Source of the DNA: Aegilops tauschii subsp. strangulata
Lineage: Eukaryota > Streptophyta > Magnoliopsida > Poales > Poaceae
NCBI RefSeq assembly: GCF_002575655.3
Contig: NC_053040.3
Span: 357,366,267-357,430,266 of the forward strand
Reading direction: 5' to 3'
DNA length: 64,000 bases
The position numbers and the translations under genes were made by a program. The notes under the pieces are model-generated. The model searched no databases. It was not told the DNA's origin and saw nothing but the letters and a program-made list of their open reading frames with translations. This document shows positions 34,500-44,904 of the stretch, piece after piece (the stretch's first letter is position 1; each line of letters starts with the position of its first letter).

Positions 34500-35160
34500 G
34501 CTCCACTATATACATAGTCAGGACGGGCCAGCCTACACGGTTGCTTGCTGGGGTTGCTCTCTTCAGACTCTCTCGCACAAAACGACTGTGGCCACATCTC
34601 TAACATCCCGGCGGATCACGTCCGCTTGGGGAAGGGGTGGATGCTTAGTGTAGATGCGGTGGCCGTCGCCGACGGAGAAAACCCACTGTCGGCACGTCCC
34701 GATCAGGGGTCCCCGCCGTTCTCTCTCACAAAGCCGGTGAGGTTGCCTTCGTCCCTTGCTCACTGCCGCGACGTGGGCAGTTGTCGCCTCCCGCCGCCCT
34801 CCTCAAGGTTGAGCTACGTCCCTCAGGTACAACTCCCTTTACAGCCGGCTTGCAGCACAGCTCCAGCTGCCCACATCACTCCCTGTGGATATTTCTCTAC
34901 TTCTTTGCCCCGCACATACCTCTATTGGCTTCTACGTACTATATTTGTGATGAGTTTATGTCTCATCAACTAGTCCCAGTAATCTTATTCTAATCACGCT
35001 TCTTCAATTTCTTTGCCACAGGGATGCTCATCTCGATTTTGGTGAAACTGCACAAAATGATCCGATGGTCAAAAGGTTGCAAACTTCATTTATTAGGAAG
35101 CTCGAACATTGCCAGCAAATTGAAGCCTGGTCAAGGTTCACGGTTCAAGGGCTAGGGACT
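34500..35160 (+). other. Gene-like tract with one GTAQ exon (copy 1)
   Basis: A TATA-like CTATATACATA near 34508 is followed by an exon-like GC-rich block with donor CCTCAG/GTACAACT at about 34827. At 35020 an acceptor (TTTGCCACAG) opens a block reading DAHLDFGETAQNDPMVKRL and continuing FIRKLEHCQQIEAWSRF to a stop near 35155. The block starting at 37289 has the same layout. I do not recognise the protein. It may be a relic of a CACTA gene or a captured host gene. Confidence 0.35.
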
Positions 35161-35183
35161 GCATGGATCGTTTTGTTCTTTAG

Positions 35184-35280
35184 CTGCCTCTGTTCCAAAA
35201 TAAGTGTCAACTTTAGTAGTAGTACAACTTTGTACTAAAGTTTGCACAAAGTTGAGACACTTATTTTGGAACGGAGGGAG
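35184..35280. mobile_element. Stowaway-type MITE
   Basis: Inverted ends TGTTCCAAAATAAGTGTC and GACACTTATTTTGGAACGG, the right end closing GGAGGGAG followed by TA. About 97 bp, palindromic over most of its length. Confidence 0.85.
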
Positions 35281-35464
35281 TACATATTTGCTATGATCTG
35301 TCAATCATTGAGATGCAATAGCATGCATGTTAGTCTCCTTTGTATTTGATGAAATGTTGCAACGGGCAACCTTGGACGCAAGATACATGTAACAGAAGCT
35401 GGAAGCTTCATAGCATTGTACAAATTTATCTCGCTGATAAATTACAGTACGTACTATACTATTA

Positions 35465-36086
35465 CTTCCTCCGTTCCTAAATATAAGTCTTTGTAGAGAT
35501 TTCACCATGAACCACATGCGGATGTATGTAGATGCATTTTAAGTGTAGATTCATTCATTTTGTTCCGTATGTAGTGGAATCTCTACAAAGACTTATCTAC
35601 TAGTAATAGCTAGCCCCCACTACTAGGAATTCTCTATCCTCTCCTTGAGCCACATCATCAAAATTGATGTAGCCGTTAGATGAAGTAAATAAGTCCATAA
35701 TAGCCGTCTGATCTAGACGTTGAGAGGCTCCGCACTAAGCCACATGCAAGCATGCAGAAATACCGTGGCACATGCATGTGAGTGGGTTTTAAATCACATC
35801 AACATGTCTGCATGCAAGCATGCATGTAAGTGAGCTTTTAAGTCCCATTAACATGTCAAAAAGAAAAATATAATCCCATTATGCAGTAGGAGTTGGCTGA
35901 TCTTTTTTCCTTACGTGGGATGATCTAAATGATGATGGGAGTTTATTTAGTTTGGCTACCACATTTGTCATGCGGTTATAGAGTTTGTTTAGTTCTATGA
36001 AATCGATAATTTTGCGCAGAGAGATATACTGCTGTTCCGCGGCAACGCGCGGGGACTCATCTAGTAATATTTAGGAACAGAGGGAG
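35465..36086. mobile_element. Stowaway-type MITE split by a Helitron
   Basis: The left end CTTCCTCCGTTCCTAAATAT and the right end ATTTAGGAACAGAGGGAG are inverted repeats, each next to TA (35463-35464, 36087-36088). The interior has GTCTTTGTAGAGATTTCACC and its inverse. The right arm is interrupted after AAAGACTTA by the insertion at 35596-36064. Confidence 0.85.
35596..36064 (+). mobile_element. Short non-autonomous Helitron
   Basis: 469 bp beginning TCTACTAGTAATAG and ending CATCTAG, with a GC-rich hairpin (CCGCGGCAACGCGCGG, about 36037-36052) some ten bases before the end. It is inserted between A and T inside a MITE arm. TC...CTRR ends, the subterminal hairpin and an A/T target without duplication are Helitron hallmarks. 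No Rep/helicase coding. Confidence 0.8.
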
Positions 36087-36330
36087 TACTATGTAAAGAG
36101 TTAGGTGTCGCACGGTGATAGTGTGAGGTGGGCCATGTAATCACTGAGCCTGCGTGTTTTCACTGCTCTTGCACGCCTCCGCTGTAAGAATGGAGAAAAT
36201 TGTAATCTAGTAGTAGTACCTCCTTTCGCCGAAATCGTGGGACATCCAGCAGTCCTACCACCTCAGTAATAAAGACCAATGAGCCGTCAAATCACATAGA
36301 CCCAGCAGTAAGTTGGACGGATGAAGCAAC

Positions 36331-36625
36331 CATCACTCTTGCGCCAGTGAGAGGTCGCGTCCGTTCTGCCCGGGCATGAATGCGGCACCGATTCTTTGGA
36401 GCGGCGCTGACCGTTTCGGGCGGGAACCGCGCGCGGGCGATGGAGGGGCTTTGGGTGGGCCAGGCTGGTCAGGAGCGGGCGTGGCAGCTGTCCGCATGTC
36501 CCTACCGGACACGCCCGGAAACGAGAGGATGCACCGACTCTCGCGGCTAAAATCGTACACTACACAACATCTCTCTGTAGGAGTAGGTCGATCTGTCGCT
36601 CTCTCTAACACACACATGCTGTTAA

Positions 36626-36657
<32 letters not shown>

Positions 36658-36690
36658 ACCTTGGTCCCGTTGCACCTTCTAACGTGACTT
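36331..36690 (-). other. Promoter-like block related to 42275-42313
   Basis: GGCGCTGACCGTTTCGGGCG then GGAACCGCGCGCGGGCGA (about 36403-36440) closely matches GGCGCTGACTGTTTCGGGCG then GAAAGCGCGCGCGGGCGA upstream of the 284-codon gene. It could be the upstream remnant of a lost second copy of that gene. A CA microsatellite follows at about 36627-36655. Confidence 0.4.
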
Positions 36691-37136
36691 ATTACACCTA
36701 GACGGAGGGAGTAGTAAGTATACGAGATACGGTGGCACACTGACTTAAGTCGAATACAAGTGGCCAAAATTTGTGTGCATGTTATAATAAGGATTCACTT
36801 GAAATAGTACGTGAGCGAACAGAGGGATCAATTGGACAGTGTTCCCGAGCAGTAGCGAGATGTGTGAGGTAAGATACACCGCTGGCGCTTTTAATTTTTC
36901 TTATTAAATTGTTTGTTTCACCCTCTGACTGGTGGGACCCAACGTACTATGTGGAGAGAGGTAAGGTGACTAAGGCTGCATTATTTCTGCACCACTGTGG
37001 ATAGTCTTACCACCAAAGCCACATGACACAATTATGATTGAAATCCCAATGACTCCCACACACACAAAAAAAACACGGCATGTTTGTCACACGAATGCAG
37101 GAATGTATAAAAGGTTATTTCCCTCTTGTTGAACAT

Positions 37137-37203
37137 AACGGGAGGGTTGTGTAGCTGGTTAGCCTGTTCGCTCATCAAACTTGAGGTCTCGGGTTCGATA
37201 ACT
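37137..37203 (+). other. tRNA-like / SINE-head-like sequence
   Basis: GTGTAGCTGGTTAGCCTG resembles an internal A box and GGTCTCGGGTTCGATAACT a B box, about 30 bp apart, as in tRNA genes and tRNA-derived SINEs. It does not fold into a convincing complete tRNA and no A-tailed SINE body was delimited. Confidence 0.35.
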
Positions 37204-37626
37204 ACACTTGAGCATAATTTGTGCCAGGAGGATTCTTTGACTGGTCAAAATGTTTTCTAGGGTTTGCACGCTTCACACTCTCTCTCCAGTATATATATAC
37301 ACGCTGGAGCCTCAGCGCTTGTAGTTGCTCTCTTCACACTCTCTCGCCCTCTCCAGATCTATACAAGACTTTGTTGGCCTCTCTCTCCCCTCACTGCTGC
37401 TCAAAGAGCCGGCAAGATCCGTTCGCCGGGAAGGGAAGGAGGCTTAACGCTGTCGCCGTCGGCGAGGGACTACCGGCGTAGCTGTTCACTTTCCACCCAG
37501 CGGCGGCGCGGGAGGGCCTCCGACCCCTTCTTCTTCGCCGCCGTCCCGTCGCCCACCGAACCACGCCCCAAGAACCTTAAGGTATAATTTACTTACTTCA
37601 CATGCATTGCTCTAGCTGCATGTATA

Positions 37627-37870
37627 CCATGAATCTAGGACGTGGTTCAAAGAGGAAAGGAGTGGGGGAAAGTAGTGGGAAAAGTTGTATATAGCATGAA
37701 TCTAGGACGTGGTTCAAAGAGGAAATGAAGGGGGAAAGTTGTATAGCATGAATCTAGGACGTGGTTCAAAGAGGAAAGGAATGGGGGAAAGTAGTGGGGA
37801 AAGTTGTATCACATAAATCTAGGACGTGGTTCAAAGAGGAAAGGAAGGGGCGAAAGTACTAGTTCAAAAA
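37627..37870. repeat. ~60-65-bp minisatellite, about four copies
   Basis: The unit holds ATGAATCTAGGACGTGGTTC then AAAGAGGAAAGGA and a GGGGGAAAGTAGTGGG tail. Copies start at about 37629, 37696, 37748 and 37813 with small length changes. It lies in the presumed first intron of the GTAQ tract. Confidence 0.88.
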
Positions 37871-38094
37871 GGAAAGGAAGGGACAAGGCTGTAGAGTTTG
37901 AGCAGGACTAGATTTGCTGCACTCACATAGGGAAAGGTGTCTAAAGATAACAAAACTAGGACCAACACAAATATGCTCCTTGGTTGTTTGTTCTTTGTTG
38001 CAACAGACTGTGCATGACCATAGTACATCGGTAGATGCACATGGTGCTGGTGCGTCCACTGTCCCGTGCAACTCATTAGCTGTTGTTAATCTAA

Positions 38095-38404
38095 GGCCCT
38101 GTTTGGTTAAAAACTCCCTAGTCCCTACCTGCTTGGTTCCAGGGACTAAACCTGGACTAGAGGTTATTAAATGACATGCTAAAAGACCATGTTACCCCTA
38201 GTAATGAACTAATAGAGACAAGGTGCGATGTGTGGCAGGGCAACTGTTGGAAAAAGTCCCAAAAGGAGACCCTCGGGGTCTTCTTTCTTTAGTCCCAAAT
38301 GCCCACTTTTAGTCCCTAAAAGTCCCTCCTGTTTGGTTTAGATGGGACTGACACGGAGTTTTTTTAGTCCCTACACCAAAATGTCCCTGTAAACAAACAC
38401 CCTC
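38095..38404. mobile_element. Tourist-like (Harbinger) MITE
   Basis: 310 bp with ends GGCCCTGTTTGGTTAA and GTAAACAAACACCCTC and a TAA duplication at 38092-38094 and 38405-38407. The repeated AGTCCCT words inside are typical of this group. Confidence 0.75.
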
Positions 38405-38682
38405 TAATAATGCTTCTGGAAAATTGATGCAATGCCACAGTTAAAAGCAAATTACATGTTTAATGAATTTTATTGTTAATATAATCTCTATGTTAATATT
38501 AATCAATGCCACTGTTTGAGAAATGCTACTGTCTTGCTTTCTTTCCCATTTAGATAAGGTAGATGCTTCTTTTTGTTGGCTTCTGTGTCATCCACCGTTA
38601 TTGACCACTAATTGTTTCCTTTGCACCTCTGTGTAAACAGGGTTATCTACTTCACCTCGTTGCCATTGTGACCTTTTGTTGC

Positions 38683-38723
38683 ACTGCACAAAACACTTTT
38701 GTTTTAAGAGTGTTTTGTGCAGT
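38683..38723. repeat. 41-bp hairpin
   Basis: ACTGCACAAAACACTTTT is followed after a 5-base loop by AAGAGTGTTTTGTGCAGT, an inverted repeat with one mismatch. The arm contains the ACTGCACAA core of the GTAQ exon motif. Confidence 0.9.
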
Positions 38724-40594
38724 TCAACCAAAATGTCACACCGACAACGTTGCTTGATTGCTTGATCTTAGTGGAACTGCACAAGAGGAGATCTTACTTC
38801 CTACCCGTTAAGGCGAATTTGGTTCAGATCTTCTTCTTGTGAGTTGTTTGAATTCCGCATTAGGAGAGGTTAGTACTAGCCTTCTTTCACATGATTCTGC
38901 AGTGTGCTTTCATATGTTGTGCTACTTGTACGATAATGTTGCTTGATTTTAATGAACTAGACAAATGGAGACAAGACTTCCAATCTGTATGTGCACCATA
39001 ATATCCCATTGAGGTAAGATAAGGATATTTCACAACTGCTGGCCTGTATTTTCCCACTTTCATCTGAAAATTAAGTTTAGTACTATACTTGTGCTCCCTA
39101 ATTGACATGCCAAATCTTACATTGAAGGCGAAGCTTGTCTGTTATTGAACCAAGTGATGAAGGGGAAGAACAAGCAGAAGAAAAACAAAAATCAACTCCC
39201 AGTGCTGTAATGAAGCACTGGAACTGTGATGACACAAGTAATGATATAGTTTTGCATCTTAATTTATTGCTATGGCTGGAACGAGCAATTGTTTTGCCAC
39301 TGATTTGATGCCACTCTTAATGTAATATGTAATTATCTCTACTTGTGCAAACAGGGATCTTCTTTGAAGATACCATATATTTTAGTGGAACTGCACAAGA
39401 AGATGTTGGAAACATTAAACTAATCGAGGAGTATATAGTAAGAATGGCCACCACCGTAGATAGCAACAGATGGTTCCGGAGAAGTGCTTCATCTGTATGC
39501 TCTACACAATAAGCCTCCTGACAAAGGTTGGTACTCGCCCACTGATTTCATCCATATGAGCTTTGTCATCTCTATTGGTGTTATGCTACTGTTTAGATAC
39601 TGTCATGAAAAAGTGGTATTGTTCTTGAGAAGTGCTTCATCTGTGTTGTTTTAAATATTTCCTTTCCTTTTTTTCGAGCAAACAGGGATGCTAGCATTTA
39701 GTAGTCCTCTTGTCTTTGCACAACAGGATCATCTTCCTCTAAAGAAGAATATGGAGTACGTGAAGTGACTAGTTCCGATTATGCCAGGATGAAGAAGCCC
39801 TGTCTATCTTCTCATCAGAAGGAGCGGTTGGAGGATGGTTACATTACTCCCCACAAGACCAAACTAACTTCAGCTCAGAAGGACTGACAAATCTCCATTT
39901 TTTTGCTGTGATGCGCGAGTACAATGTTGTTCTAGGGTTCTTTCTGGTGAGTTCCATTTTTCTAAAAGTGTGCTCTACATGGACCATGTATGTGCCTGTT
40001 AAAACTGTCAATTCATAGTACAGTTTGCTTTATACTAATCACTTTTCTATTTGTGCAAACAGGGGTGCTCAGCTTGATTTCAATGGGAACTGCACAAAAT
40101 GTTCATGAATACATCGAATCATTCATTTCCACCACAAGAAAGGAGGTGCCGATAAGTTCAAGGCGTTGCAACATATAAGGGCGAAATCATACAAGCTACG
40201 CGCGAATTTGGTTGATTTTGGTGGAACGGCACAAAAAGAACAGCTGGTTTATTTAGCACGAGGTGCCATGTCAATGTCCGAACTGATGGCAAACCCTGCC
40301 CATTCCACAATCGTAGGCATTTGATATTTTGGAATGGGACAACCTTGTCAAATTTTGCTCATTGATTTTAGCAAGACATGCATTTGATATTTTCGAATGG
40401 GACGCCCTTTGCTGTCAGCAGCGTCGATCAATTTTTTTGTTTATTCTTTTGTTGTGAAGTAAATATTGCCTCTGACATGTGAGTCGCTGAGATGCATAAT
40501 CATCGATTGTTTTGAATGTTCTCTATGAATTGCCAGGCCTGTGTGTTTGATTGCAATGTACAGAAACGCTAAAAAGCTGCTCAAACTCTTTGTA

Positions 40595-40721
40595 CTCCTT
40601 CTGTTCCTTTTTACTTCGCACATTGTGAAAGTGCATACTTTTTTGTATAAGATTGGTCAAAGTAGAGATACTTTGACTGCAGACAAAACTTGTATGCACG
40701 ACTAGAAAGGACCGGAGGGAG
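40595..40721. mobile_element. Stowaway-type MITE
   Basis: CTCCTTCTGTTCCTTTTTAC on the left and AAAGGACCGGAGGGAG on the right, each beside TA (40593-40594, 40722-40723). About 127 bp. Confidence 0.75.
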
Positions 40722-41188
40722 TACATGTGAAACTGCTGCAAACGAGGTGATCACCCTGGGAATAATGCTAGTACATATTGTTTTGCATGTTCATCCAATG
40801 CCAGTGATACAGGAATTCGAACTAATCAAAATAAATTCATTCATACATGGTCGGATTTCATATAAACATGCCGGATTTCATTACATTTCATACATTCTTC
40901 AACTAAAAAGGGGTGCGCTGGAGGTATAATTAATTAACCGAAGCTACCCACCTGTGTCCCGCTGAGCCAAACAGAAGCTTCAGTGACTTAACTGCATGTG
41001 CAGTTGCGTAACTGACATGTGGCCTGTTGGGCCCACGTGTCAGTCAGCCAACTGCACCAGCAGTTAAGTAGAAGCAGCGTTCTTCTCCAGCGCCGCTCTC
41101 CGACTCCACGTCACCGCCAAGAAGCTAACCGGCCGTCAATGGTCTACCCGCCTAGCTTGGCTTCAACCGGAGGGTAGCAGCGGTGGCC

Positions 41189-42043
41189 TTACTTGGACCC
41201 GAGCGGCGGCGACCTACCGTGTTCTACTCTTCCTTGTTTTCTGTGTGACACGGCCTCGTTGGCAGCTGGGCAGGGCCTCGGCGGAGCCGGCGATGTCCTC
41301 TGTCTCATTGCCGGCGGGCGGCGCCTCAGCGGAGCGGTGGAAATCCTCCCCCACGTTGCCGGCAGGGTGGGGCCTCGGCTGAGCCGGCGATGTCCTCTGG
41401 CTTGTTGTTGGCGGGGCGGGGCCTCGGCGCAGCCGACGGTGTCCTCTGCCTCGTTGTTGGTGCCGCGGGGCCTCGGCGGAGCAGGGCCTCGTCGACGGCA
41501 GCGGAGCGGGGACTCGTCGGAGCCGGCATTGTCCTCTGCCTCATCCTCGGTCTCGCCAAACAGCGCCTCGCCCGCTTCATCGCCCTCTTTGCTAGCCTCT
41601 TTGTAGGCGGCCGCAGCCTTCGCCACCCGCATGCGGTACCGCCAGCGCTCGAGGCGGCCCTTGCGGGCGGAGCGGTACGAGTCGAGCAGCGCCTCCTGCT
41701 CCGCCCGCTCCGCGGCGATCTGCTCCTCCGCCTGCAGGTGCTCCGGGAGGAGATGGTGGTTGTAGGCGGCATCGGCCTGCGCCTCCCGGAACTGCTCCTC
41801 ACACATCTGCCTCACCCTGTCCATATATTGGGCACGGGCCTCGCCGATGGTCATGGTGCAATGCACCGGCGAGGATGGCGCGGAGGAGGGGGTTGGCGCC
41901 GGATCGTCGACTACCATGTTCTCCATTGGGACGTCGTCGTCCTCCGGCTGCCTTCCGGCCAGCCGGTCGGCAGCAATGGCTGCCATCTCCTTGTGGTCCG
42001 TCGTCCGCCCGTCCCGAAGAGCACTGGAGCGCGAGGAAGCCAT
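41189..42043 (-). CDS. 284-residue protein of unknown function within the CACTA element
   Basis: Intact single-exon frame with a TATA box 74-82 bp upstream. It starts MASSRSSALRDGRTTDHKEM. Residues about 35-60 are acidic and proline-rich. Residues about 65-165 form a long charged helix (RQMCEEQFREAQADAAY, EEQIAAERAEQEALLDSYR, KAAAAYKEASKEGDEAGEAL), probably coiled coil. From about 165 to the end the sequence is Pro/Arg-rich and encoded by a degenerate ~60-bp GC-rich repeat, so that part is low-complexity and may have changed frame. No signal peptide or membrane segment. I recall similar helical proteins as common in Triticeae repeat-rich DNA, but I assign no function. It may be a passenger gene of the transposon. 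Confidence 0.6.
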   Translation of the reverse strand: MASSRSSALRDGRTTDHKEMAAIAADRLAGRQPEDDDVPMENMVVDDPAPTPSSAPSSPVHCTMTIGEARAQYMDRVRQMCEEQFREAQADAAYNHHLLPEHLQAEEQIAAERAEQEALLDSYRSARKGRLERWRYRMRVAKAAAAYKEASKEGDEAGEALFGETEDEAEDNAGSDESPLRCRRRGPAPPRPRGTNNEAEDTVGCAEAPPRQQQARGHRRLSRGPTLPATWGRISTAPLRRRPPAMRQRTSPAPPRPCPAANEAVSHRKQGRVEHGRSPPLGSK

Positions 42044-42116
42044 GGTGGGCAGTAGTGGTGTGGATAGGAGAAAGGGAACGGATGCGGATGACTGCGGCTA
42101 TGGCCGGCGCAGCAGT

Positions 42117-42125
42117 TTATATAGC
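42117..42125 (-). promoter_or_regulatory. TATA box of the 284-residue gene
   Basis: Minus-strand CTATATAAA 74-82 bp before the ATG at 42043, in otherwise GC-rich DNA. Confidence 0.7.
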
Positions 42126-42319
42126 AATGGTGGGCGGGCGGAGGACAGACGTGTGGCGCCGGAGTAGCCGCCTTGGCAACCGCGTATCATTAATGTGGGC
42201 GGCAGATGGACGGACGGACGACACTTGTGTCGTTTGAAGGCGGAGCAATCGCCTGCACCGGGAAGCGGGGCGGGCGGCGCTGACTGTTTCGGGCGGAAAG
42301 CGCGCGCGGGCGAGGAGAT

Positions 42320-43240
42320 GACTTTACTTGGAAAGGATGACAATGGGGACCCACCAGGTCCATAGCCTCACGTACGCAAGTGCCTCCTTATTATATATAT
42401 ATAACTATAATTTATTTTGCTTCCTCCTGGTTTCCTGACATCACGGTCCCACACCATTGTCAACCTATGTAGTAGTCAATAAACGAGAGAATTGCACAAG
42501 AAGCGGCCGACAGCTGGGACCAAGCAGCTCGAGCAATATTTGTGTTTTTGAGGTGTGAGCACTGCAGAGTTTTTCGATGTTTAGCCCAGATATTAATTTT
42601 TCTCCTCTGAACAACAATAAAAACATCACTGCAGGTATTAACTGGGCGGGCTGTGGCCCATCTAGCCCAGGCCAGATATCCAGCCCAGATATTAATTTTT
42701 TTTTCAAGCTGAAAATGGCTAGCCCAGCTATTCTTTTTTTTAAGAATACCCAGGCAAGGTCAAGTTGTTATTCTCCGCCCCGCTGGGCTGCAAATCTTTC
42801 CTAGGAGGGATGCATTAGGCTTAACAAGAAAATGGGCTTTAAGAAATAATAAATGGGATGTAATTATAAAAACTGGGCAGTAACTATAAAAAAATGCACC
42901 AAACACATGATTACTTTATAAAATATTATTTTTGGATATTGAAAATTTTAATTTCATTAATTGTTGCGAGCTCAATGTTTCGTTTGATTTTTACGTAATA
43001 TAAATTTATATTGAAATTGTATTTAATCTGACTAGAAATTTCGGGATAAAAATATTTTGGATCCCATCAAAATGTGGGAAATTTTTATTGAATTCTGTTT
43101 TGAACGGTTGGTTGAAATGGGCTGTACTTTTAACAAACTGTAAATGGGCTATAGTAAATTCCATTAGAATTCAAAAATGGGCTACACATTCTTACAAATC
43201 TCAAATGGGCTATAAGTTCTCTGCCACACACTTCTGGCCT
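42320..43240. other. AT-rich tract with AGCCCA / AAATGGGCT words
   Basis: AGCCCAGATATTAATTTTT occurs twice (about 42583 and 42684). AAATGGGCT-type words recur about every 30-45 bp at 43115-43212. No ORF. It probably belongs to the right subterminal region of the CACTA element. Confidence 0.5.
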
Positions 43241-43241
43241 T

Positions 43242-43580
43242 ACTAAGTTGACGCGTCCCCTAAAAAAACAGAGTTGACATGTATGCAAGGCTTTGTCAAC
43301 TTATAGTCAACACACGGTTCTAGCAGCAGTGGCCGTTGGATGTCCATCCAACGGATGCCGTGCTTCTTCTTCAATCTCCGATATTCTAGCTTCACCCGCC
43401 CAAACAATGATTCCTCCCCGTGACATCTGGGGCGCACCGTTTCAGAAGCTGACCTGTGGGCCTACTAAGTTGACGTACCAAGGGCTTTTTCAACTTAGTC
43501 AATATAAACGATTCTACCTGCAGTGACCGTACGATGTCCATCCAACGGCCGTCGTGCTTCTTCAACCTCTGGTCTTCTTG
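43242..43580. repeat. Two-copy direct repeat, about 220 bp apart
   Basis: TACTAAGTTGACG, TCAACTTA..GTCAA, GATGTCCATCCAACGG and CGTGCTTCTTC occur in the same order from about 43242 and again from about 43464. Confidence 0.75.
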
Positions 43581-44038
43581 CTCCAGCCGCTCAGAGCAGC
43601 GCCGGTCATGCCGCCTGCTCCTGCCTCCCGTGGTCGGCTGTGCTGCCGCGGAGGCCTCACTGCCCCCTACTACTCCCACCGCTGGCCAGGCCATCCCTCC
43701 ACTCACCCACACCCCCTGTTATTCTGCGGTGACGGCAGCGCAGCCGAACAAGTGAACCCTCGTACTCCTCTCCGCGTGTGCATCCACTGCCGCATCTTCC
43801 CCGGCTCCGCGTCGTCCCCTTCCTAGGCCTCGCCATCGTCCACCGCCCTGGTGCTCTCGACACGGTGTGGTCAACGTGGTCAAGGAACGACTTCCATCGG
43901 ACATGGACTATACGTGGAGAGGCTGACAGCTGGGTCCACGGCAGCCGCAAGGAAGTGCCTCCTTATTACGCGCAAAATAATTATTCCTCCACCTGACAGT
44001 GGGGACCCACCGGACGGGCCACTGTATTTCGCAAAAAA

Positions 44039-44395
44039 ATGATTCGCCCCCTGACTGCTGGGACCCACAGCTACATCTTCGCACGCAAGGAAGTGCGTCC
44101 AAAAAAACAATTCGCCCCCCTGACTGCTCGGACCCACCAGCTACATCTTCGCACGCAAGGAAGTGCGTCCGAAAAAAAACGATTCGCCCCCCGACTGCTG
44201 GGACCCACCAGCTACACCTTCGCACGCAAGGAAGTGCGTAAAAAAAACGATTTACCCCCCTGACTGCTGGGACCCAGCAGCTACACCTTCGCACGCAAGG
44301 AAGTGCGTCCGGGCAAGAAAAACAAAACGATTCGCCCCCCTGACTGCTGGGACCCACCAGCTACATCTTCGCAGGCAAGGAAGTGCCTGACAGTC
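44039..44395. repeat. ~70-bp tandem repeat, five copies
   Basis: The unit contains CTGACTGCTGGGACCCACCA then GCTACATCTTCGCACGCAAG and GAAGTGCGTCC plus an A-run and CGATTCGCCCCC. Copies start at about 44050, 44118, 44190, 44260 and 44339. A short 22-bp repeat with GAGGCGCGCACGTGTCGTAG (about 44471-44530) follows. Confidence 0.9.
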
Positions 44396-44685
44396 GGGAC
44401 CCACCTGGTCGAAGCGTACGTAGCGTTGTCATTCTGGTCGCGAACGTGTACGTACATACTGGTCGATGTAGAGGCGCGCACGTGTCGTAGTAGAGGCGCG
44501 CACGTGTCGTAGTAGAGGCGCGCACGTAGCATGTACACGTACGTACATCGGCCAGGGTGCAAGAAAGAAAATACGGCCACGTATGTGTACATACGGGCAG
44601 GGTCTCGAACGCCTACTCGCGCATACGTACGACCAGGGCTCGTGTACATGGCTGGGTCGGAACGGAGAAACAGCGTCGTCGTCGT

Positions 44686-44880
44686 GTTCATGGGGAGGCA
44701 ACGGAATGCGTCATGTTCATGGGGAGGCAACGGAATGCGTCGTGTTCATGGGGAGGCAACAGAATGCGTCGTGTTCATCGGGAGGCAACGGAATGCGTCG
44801 TGTTCATCGGGAGGCAACGGAACGCGTGGGAGCCAACCGGCTGGGTCGGAAAGGAATGCGTGGTCGTGTTCATCGGGAGG
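44686..44880. repeat. ~29-bp tandem repeat, five to six copies
   Basis: CGTGTTCATGGGGAGGCAAC then GGAATGCGT repeats head to tail; later copies read CATCGGGAGG. The open frames across it are by-products of the repeat. Confidence 0.9.
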
Positions 44881-44904
44881 GCTTGGACGGGACAGGCGAT
44901 GAAA

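Larger units (their letters stand above)
37289..40260 (+). other. Gene-like tract with reiterated GTAQ exons (copy 2)
   Basis: TATA box (TATATATATAC, 37290-37300), a GC-rich leader without ATG and a donor AACCTTAAG/GTATAA near 37580. Exon-like starts follow acceptors of the form AAACAG/GG at about 38641, 39356, 39686 and 40062, plus one at about 38005 (GCAACAG/ACTGTGCATG). A motif close to TTGATTTTGGTGGAACTGCA followed by CAAAAAGAT recurs at 38761, 38942, 39380, 40073 and 40212 (and 35032 in copy 1), encoding variants of D-F-x-G-T-A-Q-[NEK]-[DE]. The exon chain is not open end to end. No family recognised. Confidence 0.4.

Noticed and set aside
41193..42055. Plus-strand frames of 137 and 221 codons
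   Set aside because: Antisense shadows of the 284-codon minus-strand gene, which has a TATA box and a helical protein.
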